A stretch of DNA of 8,171 nucleotides from assembly GCA_003233255.1 (NCBI GenBank), contig QILH01000292.1:1-8171 (forward strand), read 5' to 3'. Positions 1-5,763 of this stretch are shown here, piece after piece. The DNA is from Gammaproteobacteria bacterium. Its GTDB lineage: Bacteria; Pseudomonadota; Gammaproteobacteria; UBA6429; Thiohalophilaceae. Position 1 is the first letter of the stretch; each line of letters opens with the position of its first letter. The position numbers were made by a program, and so were the translations under genes. The notes under the pieces are model-generated. The model was not told the origin of the DNA. It worked only from the letters and a program-made list of their open reading frames with translations, and made no database searches.

Positions 1-438
1 GATACTTTTCTAACTCAACTCAGCAAGATCTTGTTACAGGAACAAGCGGCCCTCTCCGACAAGCGATTGGACAGCATTGAAGCCCTCGCAGAACAAAAAA
101 CAAATTTAACTCAACAGATAGAACTTACGGAAAAAAAACGAGTCGGTATCTGTGCCGATTTAAATATCAAGCCGGATAAAAAAAGCCTCGGTAAATGGCT
201 TAAAGCTCAGCCAAAACCAATTCGACAACAGATAGCCAAACGCTGGAAACGCATTACCTATTTAGGACAGAAATGTACGACCCAAAACCAGATTAATGGC
301 ATCATGGTCGCGCATCAACAACGCTTTACACACGATGCTCTTTGCGTATTACGTGGAACCGTCAGTGGTGAGAATGAATACTCTGAAAAGGGTATGCAGG
401 AAAACAAATTCAGCCAGAATATCATCGGTAAAGTTTAA
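1..438 (+). CDS. flgN: Flagellar export chaperone FlgN (5' end outside window)
   Basis: FlgN is the cytosolic chaperone that protects the hook-filament junction proteins FlgK and FlgL before type III export. The reading frame is open from base 1, so the start lies upstream; 145 codons are visible. FlgN proteins are usually about 140-160 residues, so little is missing. What can be seen: an early helix rich in E, L and K (LLQEQAALSDKRLDSIEAL), consistent with the helical bundle of the family, and the family's C-terminal signature of an N-x-x-N-G stretch (QNQINGIMV) followed by an A-L-x-x-L-R-G motif (ALCVLRG). The stop is 6 bases before the ATG of a YcgR-type gene. Pseudomonas carries flgM-flgN-flgZ in the same order, which supports the call. 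flgM is not in the window. A TTG at 31 is not needed as a start because the frame continues upstream. Confidence 0.85.
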   Translation, partial: DTFLTQLSKILLQEQAALSDKRLDSIEALAEQKTNLTQQIELTEKKRVGICADLNIKPDKKSLGKWLKAQPKPIRQQIAKRWKRITYLGQKCTTQNQINGIMVAHQQRFTHDALCVLRGTVSGENEYSEKGMQENKFSQNIIGKV

Positions 439-444
439 TTGACC

Positions 445-1164
445 ATGACTGAAACGTTAAAGTCCGAGCAAACAATTTCTTACCCACCCCATATGGTAAA
501 TCTGCTACGGCGATTACAAACCGCCCGTTCTCTGCTCAAAATTAAAATTGGTAACGACCCTACTGAATACAACAGTATCATTATCGAAACAAATAGCATA
601 AAACATGAATTCTATCTGGATGAACTCAACTCGTCAGATGGTCATAACATGATTAAAAAAGGCATTCTCATCGACTTCGATGGGCGTCTGCAAGGTGTAC
701 GCATGCAATTTCAGGCCAGGGTATCCGGCATTGATAGCGATAACAGCATTGCCATGTATCGTCTGGCCTTACCTGAAAAAATACTTTATCAACAACGCCG
801 CCAACACTATCGAGCCCGTGTAAATGGCGATCAAAAGCTTGCCATCTCAATTCCGGTTCCGCTAAAAAACAGGATTATTGGTGATATCGTTGACCTGTCA
901 GCGAGCGGTTTTTGCACCCGCCTGGATTATTCGGATTCGATTAATTTTCAGACCGAACAAGCTATTTATTCAGCCACCCTCAATTTACCGGGGCGTAATA
1001 AAATAACCTGTGATATCGAAGTCCGCAGTGTGCGGACCTATCCGGATAAAGGCTATGCACTTATTGGAAGTCGATTTATTGAAATACAACCTGACCAGCA
1101 AACCCATCTCGAACGCATCGTCGCAATGCTCGACCGTAACCAGCGCCGAGCCGTCAGTTACTAA
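445..1164 (+). CDS. ycgR: YcgR/FlgZ-type flagellar brake protein, PilZ domain
   Basis: This is a c-di-GMP receptor that slows or biases the flagellar motor when c-di-GMP is high. The 239-residue product has an N-terminal YcgR-specific beta domain (about residues 15-110) and a C-terminal PilZ domain (about 115-230). Both PilZ ligand motifs are intact: the RxxxR motif at R119-R123 (within QRRQHYRAR) and the D/NxSxxG motif at 150-155 (DLSASG). Length matches the family (about 240-250). It follows flgN with a 6-base gap, so the two are probably one operon, and this position matches flgZ of Pseudomonas. A TTG at 439 would add two residues, but ATG at 445 is the better start; GGTAAAG at 427-433 is at best a weak ribosome site. 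The 3' part contains a perfect hairpin sequence (1021-1037). No intrinsic terminator follows the stop. The biochemical class is secure; the motor phenotype is inferred from the family. Confidence 0.9.
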   Translation: MTETLKSEQTISYPPHMVNLLRRLQTARSLLKIKIGNDPTEYNSIIIETNSIKHEFYLDELNSSDGHNMIKKGILIDFDGRLQGVRMQFQARVSGIDSDNSIAMYRLALPEKILYQQRRQHYRARVNGDQKLAISIPVPLKNRIIGDIVDLSASGFCTRLDYSDSINFQTEQAIYSATLNLPGRNKITCDIEVRSVRTYPDKGYALIGSRFIEIQPDQQTHLERIVAMLDRNQRRAVSY

Positions 1165-1233
1165 TTTCAACCGTAAAGTTATGAAGCCAGCAGGGGAAGG
1201 TGGTAACATTCGGGATTATCCGACATTTTCCAG

Positions 1234-1310
1234 GTCCTCGTTGCATAACTGGATAATGCAATCCCCTCCTAAGGGATAGATTACAGGTTCGAGTCCTGTC
1301 GAGGACGCCA
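1234..1310 (+). tRNA. tRNA-Arg, anticodon CCT, CCA encoded
   Basis: A complete 77-base cloverleaf is visible. The acceptor stem GTCCTCG (1234-1240) pairs perfectly with CGAGGAC (1300-1306), followed by discriminator G and encoded CCA. The D stem is GCAT/ATGC with GG in its loop. The anticodon stem ATCCC/GGGAT encloses loop CTCCTAA, so the anticodon is CCT and reads AGG. The T stem ACAGG/CCTGT encloses loop TTCGAGT. Every stem is perfectly paired. The sequence closely resembles tRNA-Arg(CCU) of enterobacteria. It is a single gene 69 bases after ycgR. tRNA-Arg genes are common integration sites, but no integrase or repeat of the tRNA 3' end is visible downstream. I saw no clear promoter of its own. 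Confidence 0.97.
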
Positions 1311-1340
1311 TTTTCCTTTAATTACATATACTTACTGACT

Positions 1341-1425
1341 TTTAGCTAAGCTCCCGGGTCCGGGTTTAACCCTGTAAGAAAATGCCTACGTTTACTTCAG
1401 GATATCCCGACAGACGAAAGCTAAA
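1341..1425 (+). other. Possible structured leader closed by a 7-bp inverted repeat
   Basis: TTTAGCT (1341-1347) and AGCTAAA (1419-1425) are perfect inverted repeats enclosing 71 bases. Inside are a tandem CCGGGT-CCGGGT, GGG/CCC pairs around TTTAA, and segments CCTGTAAG and CTTCAGG that can pair with one bulge; CGGG and CCCG can also pair around these. The element sits between the tRNA and the DUF6316-like gene, so it could be a leader RNA of that gene. I do not recognise it as a known riboswitch class; it lacks the conserved bases of the GEMM-I c-di-GMP and mini-ykkC motifs. Strand is assumed from the gene downstream. Confidence 0.3.
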
Positions 1426-1479
1426 CAAAGCTCTATGATCTCCCCTACTGAAATGAACTTTTTGCTAATGGAATGCACA

Positions 1480-1698
1480 ATGAATGATATATCAAACAAT
1501 TTACCCCCTCGCGCTGGTGAAAATCACCGCGGTAACCCAGATCGATATTTTCATGTTATGACCGAAGGATGGTTTATCCACACACGGGAAGGTGTCCGTG
1601 GACCTTTTGTGGACCGCAACCTGGCACACAGTTTTTTACAGGATCATATTACCGATATAAAACCCGATGATGACCCAAGCTCATCATGGCGCTTATAA
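1480..1698 (+). CDS. Small DUF6316-like protein
   Basis: A 72-residue soluble protein of unknown function. The central pattern RAGE...R..RYFHVMTEGWFIHTREGVRGPF, with a later helix (RNLAHSFLQDHI), fits the DUF6316 family of small gammaproteobacterial proteins, in which a W-x-x-x-T-R-E-G-x-x-G-P-F core is followed by a short helix. There is no signal peptide, membrane segment or cysteine. The frame stays open upstream to an ATG at 1435, but that start has no ribosome site. ATG 1480 has GGAA at 1470-1473 with 6 bases of spacing and puts the conserved core near the N-terminus. It is monocistronic as far as can be seen and ends in a strong intrinsic terminator. The family assignment is from memory of the motif and not from a search. 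Confidence 0.7.
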   Translation: MNDISNNLPPRAGENHRGNPDRYFHVMTEGWFIHTREGVRGPFVDRNLAHSFLQDHITDIKPDDDPSSSWRL

Positions 1699-1772
1699 AA
1701 GGGGTATTATTGGATATAAACTCTCAGAACTAAAACGTATTTGCCTGGCAATATTATTTGGGGCAATTATTC

Positions 1773-1797
1773 AGGGGCCCACTGGCCCCTTTTTTTT
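1773..1797 (+). terminator. Intrinsic terminator after the DUF6316-like gene
   Basis: Stem GGGGCC (1774-1779), loop CACT, stem GGCCCC (1784-1789), with an extra outer A-T pair and then an unbroken run of eight T (1790-1797). It lies 75 bases after the stop at 1698. The T-run overlaps the stop codon of the convergent FHA gene. In the leftward direction no comparable T-run follows the stem, so it is mainly a rightward terminator. Confidence 0.93.
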
Positions 1798-2386
1798 AGG
1801 CTAATCTCTGTATCGTGTCACGCCACTGTTCATTTTCATTGATATCCTGTTTCAATAAAATCTTGGTGCCATCAAGACCATCAATCCAGCCATTTATACC
1901 GGGTACCGGTTTATTTTCAAATCCCCACCAGACCCCATTTGCATCCTGGGCGATCCAGTTGAGGGTTTTTTTATCGATTGAAATCGAGCTCTCAGAATGA
2001 GTAATGTGCGCATTTTCTAAACGACTCAATACATTATCGAGCTCTTTTTTACCAATTTGCATGGTGGGATCAAATTCCATGGTCGCCGGTTCGTGATCAA
2101 TTTCTTCGATAGTAATCGAATATTTACCAATTACAATGACATCACCATCCGCCAGCATTTTGTCATTTTCAGTCACCCCGTTAACAATAGTGCCATTGGT
2201 ACTATTGCAATCCTGAATCACCAAACCGTCCGGTTTCATGAGTATCCGTGCATGATGGCTACTGACCGTCGTGTCTTCCAGACGCAAATCATTATCCAGC
2301 TTACGGCCAATCTTGAAGATCTCACGACTAATGATGAGTTCATCAATCTTGCGACCGTTATAGCGCACAATCAATTTATTCAACAT
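1796..2386 (-). CDS. FHA-domain protein with Trp-rich C-terminal module
   Basis: A 196-residue cytosolic protein. Residues about 23-94 form a forkhead-associated domain, which binds phosphothreonine peptides. All hallmark positions are present: G27-R28 (KIGRKLDNDLRL), the S-x-x-H-A motif at 42-46 (VSSHHARI) and N61-S-T-N-G-T66-x-x-N-G. A short charged linker follows, then a C-terminal part (about 140-196) rich in Trp and Gly (NWIAQDANGVWWGFENKP, then INGWIDGLDGTKILL) that I do not recognise as a named domain. No kinase, type VI or type III secretion gene is nearby, so the partner is unknown. It is convergent with the DUF6316-like gene and its stop lies in that gene's terminator T-run. The start is the only ATG before the FHA fold; its ribosome site is weak. 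Confidence 0.85.
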   Translation of the reverse strand: MLNKLIVRYNGRKIDELIISREIFKIGRKLDNDLRLEDTTVSSHHARILMKPDGLVIQDCNSTNGTIVNGVTENDKMLADGDVIVIGKYSITIEEIDHEPATMEFDPTMQIGKKELDNVLSRLENAHITHSESSISIDKKTLNWIAQDANGVWWGFENKPVPGINGWIDGLDGTKILLKQDINENEQWRDTIQRLA

Positions 2387-2595
2387 GGAATAAAAGTACC
2401 CAAAGATTTATATTTAGCATAAGTATAGGAAATAAATAGCCTATTTTTCTATTTGATTTTCAAATTAGCTATAATTTCTCTAATGAACATAATTTCAGCA
2501 TTTTTTTCGATAAACCCGAACTAATGTACATTTATAATACAAGCCTGGCGCAGGATTATCGCCGCCGAAGTATATTCGGCCGCCAACGTCTCTCT
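2387..2595. other. AT-rich intergenic region with a stem-loop
   Basis: These 209 bases separate the start of the FHA gene from the end of the rhlE operon, so the FHA promoter must lie here. The left half is strongly AT-rich and offers several -10-like hexamers on both strands, but I find none with a well-spaced -35. Near the right end GCCGAA (2564-2569) and TTCGGC (2575-2580) form a 6-bp GC-rich hairpin with a GTATA loop. It lies 16 bases past the stop of the small rhlE-linked gene. There is no T-run on either side, so it is not a canonical intrinsic terminator; it could stabilise the 3' end of that mRNA. Confidence 0.4.
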
Positions 2596-2868
2596 TTATT
2601 TTTGCTTACGTGCCGCGTAAGTTGAACTTCCGCCGGCCGCGCGCGCATTCAGATCGCTGGCAACCGATTGCGCGTGCTCTGTAACCGCCCGTAATGAGCC
2701 TGGTTTCAATCCTTCGATCTTCGAACCGCCCTGCCCAATCACATAACGGTGCCAGTTTCCCGCTGGCAGGCCCTCGGGAGGATCGGTTTTCTCAACGCTT
2801 TCGACTTTATATTTGTCTGACGCTTTTGGCTTGACGGCCTCTTCTGTTGATTCCACTTCTGTACTCAT
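2596..2868 (-). CDS. Small conserved-looking protein coupled to rhlE, function unknown
   Basis: A 90-residue protein that I do not recognise. The first third is charged and probably disordered (STEVESTEEAVKPKASDK). The core (about 39-77) is NWHRYVIGQGGSKIEGLKPG followed by a helix with VTEHAQSVASDLNARA. The tail is short and basic, SSTYAARKQK. There is no signal peptide or membrane segment. The ATG is preceded by AGGAG with 8 bases of spacing, and its first base lies one base after the rhlE stop, so it is probably cotranscribed and translationally coupled with the helicase. The frame stays open 76 codons further upstream inside rhlE, but that stretch encodes the helicase tail in another frame and has no better start. 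A role with RhlE in RNA metabolism is inferred only from the arrangement. Confidence 0.75.
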   Translation of the reverse strand: MSTEVESTEEAVKPKASDKYKVESVEKTDPPEGLPAGNWHRYVIGQGGSKIEGLKPGSLRAVTEHAQSVASDLNARAAGGSSTYAARKQK

Positions 2869-2869
2869 T

Positions 2870-4198
2870 TTATCGACTCCTTTGGTTGGCCTGTCCCGAA
2901 CTCGCTCTGGAACGATTACCGTTATTTCGGTTTGCATGCATTGGCGATTGAGAACCTTTGCGTTTTGAAGGGGCTTTGCGATGACCTTGACCACGTTTTG
3001 AATTTCCCGAACTACCCTTGCGCCCTTTTTGAATGGGTTCGGCCTTAATCGACGGATCGGGCTCATAACCCGGCTTAATATCTTTGGGAATTTCACGTTT
3101 GATCAATCGCTCAATGTCCCTGAGCAAGCCAAGTTCATCCACACAAACCAGCGAAATAGCAACACCCTCATTGCCCGCTCGACCCGTCCGGCCTATTCGA
3201 TGAACATAATCTTCCGCAATATTCGGTAATTCAAAATTAACAACATGAGGTAATTGATCTATATCTAGACCCCGTGCAGCGATATCGGTTGCCACCAGCA
3301 CCCGTATCGCACCGCTTTTAAAATCGGCTAATGCCCGGGTACGAGCACCCTGACTTTTATTGCCATGAATCGCTGCTGCGGTAATCCCATCCGTGCCAAG
3401 CTGTTCAGATAAACGATTCGCGCCGTGTTTGGTGCGCGTGAATACCAACACCTGGCGCCATTCCTGCGAACCGATCAACCACGATAATAATTCACGTTTG
3501 CGCTTACGATCGACCGGATGAACGATCTGTTCGATGCGCTCAGCCGTAGTGTTTTCCCGTGCGACCTCGATCATCACCGGATTATGCAGTAAACCCTGAG
3601 TAAGTTGTTTTATCTCTTTGGAAAAGGTCGCCGAAAACAGCAAATTTTGTCGTTGCTTCGGTAGCAGGGCCAGCACTTTGCGAATATCTTTGATAAAGCC
3701 CATATCCAGCATACGATCGGCTTCATCTAACACCAGTACTTCAACCTGAGAAAGATCCACGGTTCTTTGACCAACATGATCGAGCAGGCGCCCGGGAGTA
3801 GCAACGAGGATATCTACGCCCTTGCGTAAACGGCTAATCTGCGGGTTGATACTCACGCCACCAAACACGACCATTGATTTCAACGGCAAATAAGCCGAAT
3901 AGGTGTTTACACTTTCCGCCACCTGCGCGGCTAGTTCGCGGGTTGGGGTCAGAATCAGGCAACGTACCGGACGGCGTTGTTTACCATTCCCGGCCGGTTT
4001 TGACTGACTTAGACGTTGCAACATCGGCAGAGTAAATCCTGCGGTTTTACCGGTGCCGGTCTGAGCACCGGCTAAAATATCACGGCCCTCCAGAATGACA
4101 GGAATAGCCTGATTTTGAATGGGGGTGGGTTGAGTATAACCGTGCTCGCTAATCGCGCGCAGCAATTCGGCCGACAGGCCGAGAGAATCAAATGACAT
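2870..4198 (-). CDS. rhlE: DEAD-box ATP-dependent RNA helicase RhlE
   Basis: RhlE unwinds RNA duplexes with ATP and takes part in ribosome maturation and RNA turnover. The 442-residue product has the full DEAD-box set in order: Q motif (GYTQPTPIQNQAIP, 20-33), Walker A AQTGTGKT (45-52), PTRELA (85-90), TPGR (134-137), DEAD (158-161), SAT (189-191), VLVFTRTK (250-257), ATDIAARGLDI (303-313) and HRIGRTGR (333-340). The N-terminus MSFDSLGLS and the absence of an extra RNA-binding domain favour RhlE over DeaD, SrmB or RhlB. Residues about 389-442 are a low-complexity basic tail rich in K, R, S, G and N, typical of RhlE. A TTG six codons upstream is possible, but the ATG has GAAGGG 10 bases before it and matches the family start. 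It is first in an operon with the 90-residue gene and divergent from cspA. Confidence 0.95.
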   Translation of the reverse strand: MSFDSLGLSAELLRAISEHGYTQPTPIQNQAIPVILEGRDILAGAQTGTGKTAGFTLPMLQRLSQSKPAGNGKQRRPVRCLILTPTRELAAQVAESVNTYSAYLPLKSMVVFGGVSINPQISRLRKGVDILVATPGRLLDHVGQRTVDLSQVEVLVLDEADRMLDMGFIKDIRKVLALLPKQRQNLLFSATFSKEIKQLTQGLLHNPVMIEVARENTTAERIEQIVHPVDRKRKRELLSWLIGSQEWRQVLVFTRTKHGANRLSEQLGTDGITAAAIHGNKSQGARTRALADFKSGAIRVLVATDIAARGLDIDQLPHVVNFELPNIAEDYVHRIGRTGRAGNEGVAISLVCVDELGLLRDIERLIKREIPKDIKPGYEPDPSIKAEPIQKGRKGSSGNSKRGQGHRKAPSKRKGSQSPMHANRNNGNRSRASSGQANQRSR

Positions 4199-4354
4199 GT
4201 GTAGTTTGCCCTTCAAGGGTTTGAGTTACCGCCTACCCAAGTAATGACTTGAGACAGTCCAGGTGGGAACAATTAAATCGTCTTCGAGGCTTAACGTGGA
4301 AAAAGTCCGCGAATGGGACACAGACTGAAGTGTGTCGTGTTTGTAAGTTGAGTG

Positions 4355-4363
4355 AGTATATCA
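4355..4363 (-). promoter_or_regulatory. Candidate extended -10 promoter for rhlE
   Basis: Read leftward the sequence is TGATATACT, that is, TG-n-TATACT, an extended -10 with a five-of-six match to TATAAT. The hexamer 17 bases upstream (AACAGT) is a poor -35, which extended -10 promoters tolerate. The transcript would start near 4348 and have a leader of about 150 bases before the rhlE ATG. Confidence 0.45.
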
Positions 4364-4543
4364 GAAATTAAGCATTCACTGTTGGATTTCAGGTATTTTT
4401 CGCCCCAAAAGGGTAGAAAATCGCTAAAAACAACCCATTTTGTGTTGCTCATGTATAGTGTTTGTAGTTAAAAAAGAGTTAAACTATCGGCCAGCTACAT
4501 ATCATCCTGGTTTTTACAGAATACTGTTGTACGTTTTTCCTGT

Positions 4544-4596
4544 TAAATACCTCGTAAGATTTGTAACATTTTTTAAAATATTTAATGAGGTATTTA
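4544..4596 (+). promoter_or_regulatory. cspA leader stem that buries the Shine-Dalgarno
   Basis: TAAATACCTCGT (4544-4555) can pair with 4585-4596 in twelve consecutive pairs, one of them G-U. The right arm contains GAGG (4587-4590), the cspA Shine-Dalgarno. Past one A-A mismatch, bases 4557-4560 can pair with 4580-4583. The loop is AT-rich. The SD is thus embedded in the stem and the ATG lies 5 bases beyond it. In E. coli the cspA leader is a thermosensing RNA that exposes its SD in the cold; this stem could act similarly, but that is inference. A 12-pair arm match ending on an SD is unlikely to be accidental, although the AT content raises the background. Confidence 0.6.
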
Positions 4597-4600
4597 TACT

Positions 4601-4801
4601 ATGGCAACAGGAACCGTTAAATGGTTTAACGAATCCAAAGGCTTCGGCTTTATCACTCCTTCAGATGGCAGCAAAGACGTATTCGTACATTTTTCTGCAA
4701 TCGCCAGCGAGGGGTTTCGCACCCTGGCGGAAGGTCAGCAAGTCACTTATGAAGTTGAAGATGGTCCAAAAGGCCCACAGGCTTCTAACGTAACGGTCTA
4801 A
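4601..4801 (+). CDS. cspA: Cold-shock protein, CspA family
   Basis: A 66-residue single cold-shock domain that binds single-stranded nucleic acid and melts RNA secondary structure. Both RNA-binding motifs are intact: RNP1 KGFGFI (13-18) and RNP2 VFVHF (27-31), with the conserved W8 and F9 (TVKWFN). Length is within the usual 65-72. GAGG ends 10 bases before the ATG, a spacing also seen in other cspA genes. It is monocistronic, has a long AT-rich leader with a stem over the SD, and ends at a strong terminator. It is divergent from rhlE; cold-shock proteins and DEAD-box helicases often work together on structured RNA in the cold. Bacteria usually have several csp paralogues, so whether this copy is cold-induced cannot be told from the protein alone. 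Confidence 0.95.
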   Translation: MATGTVKWFNESKGFGFITPSDGSKDVFVHFSAIASEGFRTLAEGQQVTYEVEDGPKGPQASNVTV

Positions 4802-4823
4802 ACCCTGCGTTAATGGCAATAAG

Positions 4824-4856
4824 AAAGGCCTACCTGAAAAGGTAGGCCTTTTTTTT
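4824..4856 (+). terminator. Strong intrinsic terminator between cspA and prx5-grx
   Basis: A perfect 12-bp stem, AAAGGCCTACCT (4824-4835) with AGGTAGGCCTTT (4840-4851), is capped by a stable GAAA tetraloop. Eight T (4849-4856) follow, partly inside the stem. It lies 22 bases after the cspA stop. In the leftward direction the same stem is followed by TTTCTT, so it probably also serves the convergent prx5-grx gene, whose stop is at 4905. Confidence 0.96.
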
Positions 4857-4904
4857 CGCCTCGGTATTGCCCGGGCCACGCCATTGGCTTGTGCGTTTCG
4901 CAGT

Positions 4905-5663
4905 TTATACAGCGACAATCTTACCGGCGGTCGTTTTAAAGTGGACACTCAACGCGTCTAATCCACCTATATACTCACCGTCAATGAAGACTTGAGGAAC
5001 GGTTTCCTTACCGGTTATGGCTCGCACCGATCGCAAGCTGGCACCCTGACCTACGGATATTTCATCGTAGCTGAGACCCTGTTGCTGGAGCATTTGTTTC
5101 GCCCCGACACAAAATGGACAACCCGGTTTGGTCAAAATACTCACCGCCGCAGGTTTCAATGCCGCCGGATTAATAAAGTCCAGCATGGTGTCTGCATCTG
5201 ACACTTCAAACGGGTCACCCGGCACATCCGGCTCGATGAACATCTTTTCAATAATGCCGTCCTTAACCAGCATGGAATAACGCCATGAACGTTGCCCAAA
5301 ACCAAGTTCCGATTTATCCACCAACATACCCATGCCCTTAGTGAAATCACCATTGCCATCGGGGATGACGGTGATGTTTTCGGCTTCCTGATTCTGCTTC
5401 CAGGCGTCCATGACAAAGGCATCATTCACCGAGATACACACGATGTCATCGACCCCGTGAGCATGGAAGGTAGCCGCCAGCTCATTAAAACGCGGTAAAT
5501 GCGTTGATGAACAGGTCGGGGTGTACGCACCGGGGAGCGAAAAGACCACCACGGTTTTTCCGGCAAAGATCTCAGCACTGCTGACATCCACGAACTCGTT
5601 GTCTTTACGCGTTTTAAAAACCACCTTAGGCACAGCCTGGCCTTCTCTATTTTCTTTTTCCAT
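4905..5663 (-). CDS. Peroxiredoxin-5/glutaredoxin fusion (hybrid peroxidase)
   Basis: A 252-residue glutathione-dependent peroxidase that reduces hydrogen peroxide and alkyl hydroperoxides, similar in architecture to hybrid Prx5 of Haemophilus influenzae. The N-terminal Prx5-type domain (about 8-165) has the active-site block PGAYTPTCSSTHLP with peroxidatic C51. The C-terminal glutaredoxin domain (about 172-252) has CPFC at 182-185, the TVP cis-proline loop (221-223) and the GG-x-D glutathione site (233-236). In this family the glutaredoxin part reduces the peroxidatic cysteine using glutathione. Two ATGs lie near the start: ATG 5669 is only one base after AGGAG (5675-5671), whereas ATG 5663 has the ideal 7-base spacing and is chosen. 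The gene is divergent from oxyR and its promoter abuts an OxyR operator, so peroxide induction is expected. The cytosolic location is inferred from the absence of a signal peptide. Confidence 0.95.
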   Translation of the reverse strand: MEKENREGQAVPKVVFKTRKDNEFVDVSSAEIFAGKTVVVFSLPGAYTPTCSSTHLPRFNELAATFHAHGVDDIVCISVNDAFVMDAWKQNQEAENITVIPDGNGDFTKGMGMLVDKSELGFGQRSWRYSMLVKDGIIEKMFIEPDVPGDPFEVSDADTMLDFINPAALKPAAVSILTKPGCPFCVGAKQMLQQQGLSYDEISVGQGASLRSVRAITGKETVPQVFIDGEYIGGLDALSVHFKTTAGKIVAV

Positions 5664-5670
5664 TGTCATT

Positions 5671-5675
5671 CTCCT
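5671..5675 (-). promoter_or_regulatory. Ribosome site that fixes the prx5-grx start
   Basis: Read leftward this is AGGAG. It is followed after one base by an ATG (5669) and after seven bases by a second in-frame ATG (5663). Only the second is spaced for normal initiation, so annotation of the two extra residues M-T is probably wrong. Confidence 0.75.
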
Positions 5676-5713
5676 GATTGCTAAATAAATTAAGTGTCGT
5701 TAAATATGACGCT

Positions 5714-5742
5714 ATTATCGAGCAGACTCAGATATTGGTAAA
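5714..5742 (-). promoter_or_regulatory. prx5-grx promoter, OxyR-activated type
   Basis: Read leftward: -35 TTTACC (5742-5737), exactly 17 bases, then -10 GATAAT (5719-5714). The -10 matches five of six consensus bases, the -35 four of six. The weak -35 directly abuts the OxyR operator at 5743-5779, the position from which OxyR usually recruits RNA polymerase. The start would be near 5707, giving a leader of about 44 bases. Confidence 0.7.
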
Positions 5743-5763
5743 ATCGTTTATTTCTACTATTAT
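5735..5763 (+). promoter_or_regulatory. oxyR promoter overlapped by the OxyR operator
   Basis: -35 TTGGTA (5735-5740), 17-base spacer, -10 TATTAT (5758-5763; five of six match TATAAT). The start would be near 5770, about 25 bases before the oxyR ATG. The -10 lies in the central spacer between the two halves of the OxyR operator, so bound OxyR should block it, as expected for autorepression. It overlaps the divergent prx5-grx -35 by a few bases. Confidence 0.65.

Larger units (their letters stand above)
4199..4600. other. Divergent rhlE-cspA regulatory region
   Basis: About 400 bases without a gene, carrying the promoters and long leaders of both neighbours. On the rhlE side there is an extended -10 at 4355-4363. 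The predicted leader includes a hairpin of GACACA (4317-4322) with TGTGTC (4331-4336) and another of CAAGT (4238-4242) with ACTTG (4247-4251). On the cspA side TATAGT (4454-4459) could be a -10, which would give a leader of about 135 bases, similar to other cspA genes, but no good -35 is placed before it. The last 57 bases hold the Shine-Dalgarno-sequestering stem described separately. I see no reading frame here that looks coding. Confidence 0.55.

Noticed and set aside
1234..1310. tRNA-Arg as the attachment site of an integrated element.
   Set aside because: No integrase gene and no second copy of the tRNA 3' end was seen in the following DNA; the genes after it look ordinary.
2057..2422. 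A rightward 121-codon frame opposite the FHA gene.
   Set aside because: It is antisense to a clear FHA domain and has no recognisable motif.
2564..2580. GC-rich hairpin as a terminator of the rhlE operon.
   Set aside because: No T-run follows on either strand, so it is listed only as a stem-loop.
2869..3096. Upstream extension of the 90-residue gene's frame (76 more codons) into rhlE, which would make a 166-residue protein overlapping the helicase.
   Set aside because: The extension covers the Lys/Arg-rich helicase tail in another frame, and ATG 2868 has a well-spaced AGGAG. The open frame is a by-product of the tail's composition.
4440..4793. A 117-codon rightward frame covering the cspA leader and gene.
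   Set aside because: It reads through the leader and then cspA in a different frame; the product resembles nothing, while cspA is unmistakable.
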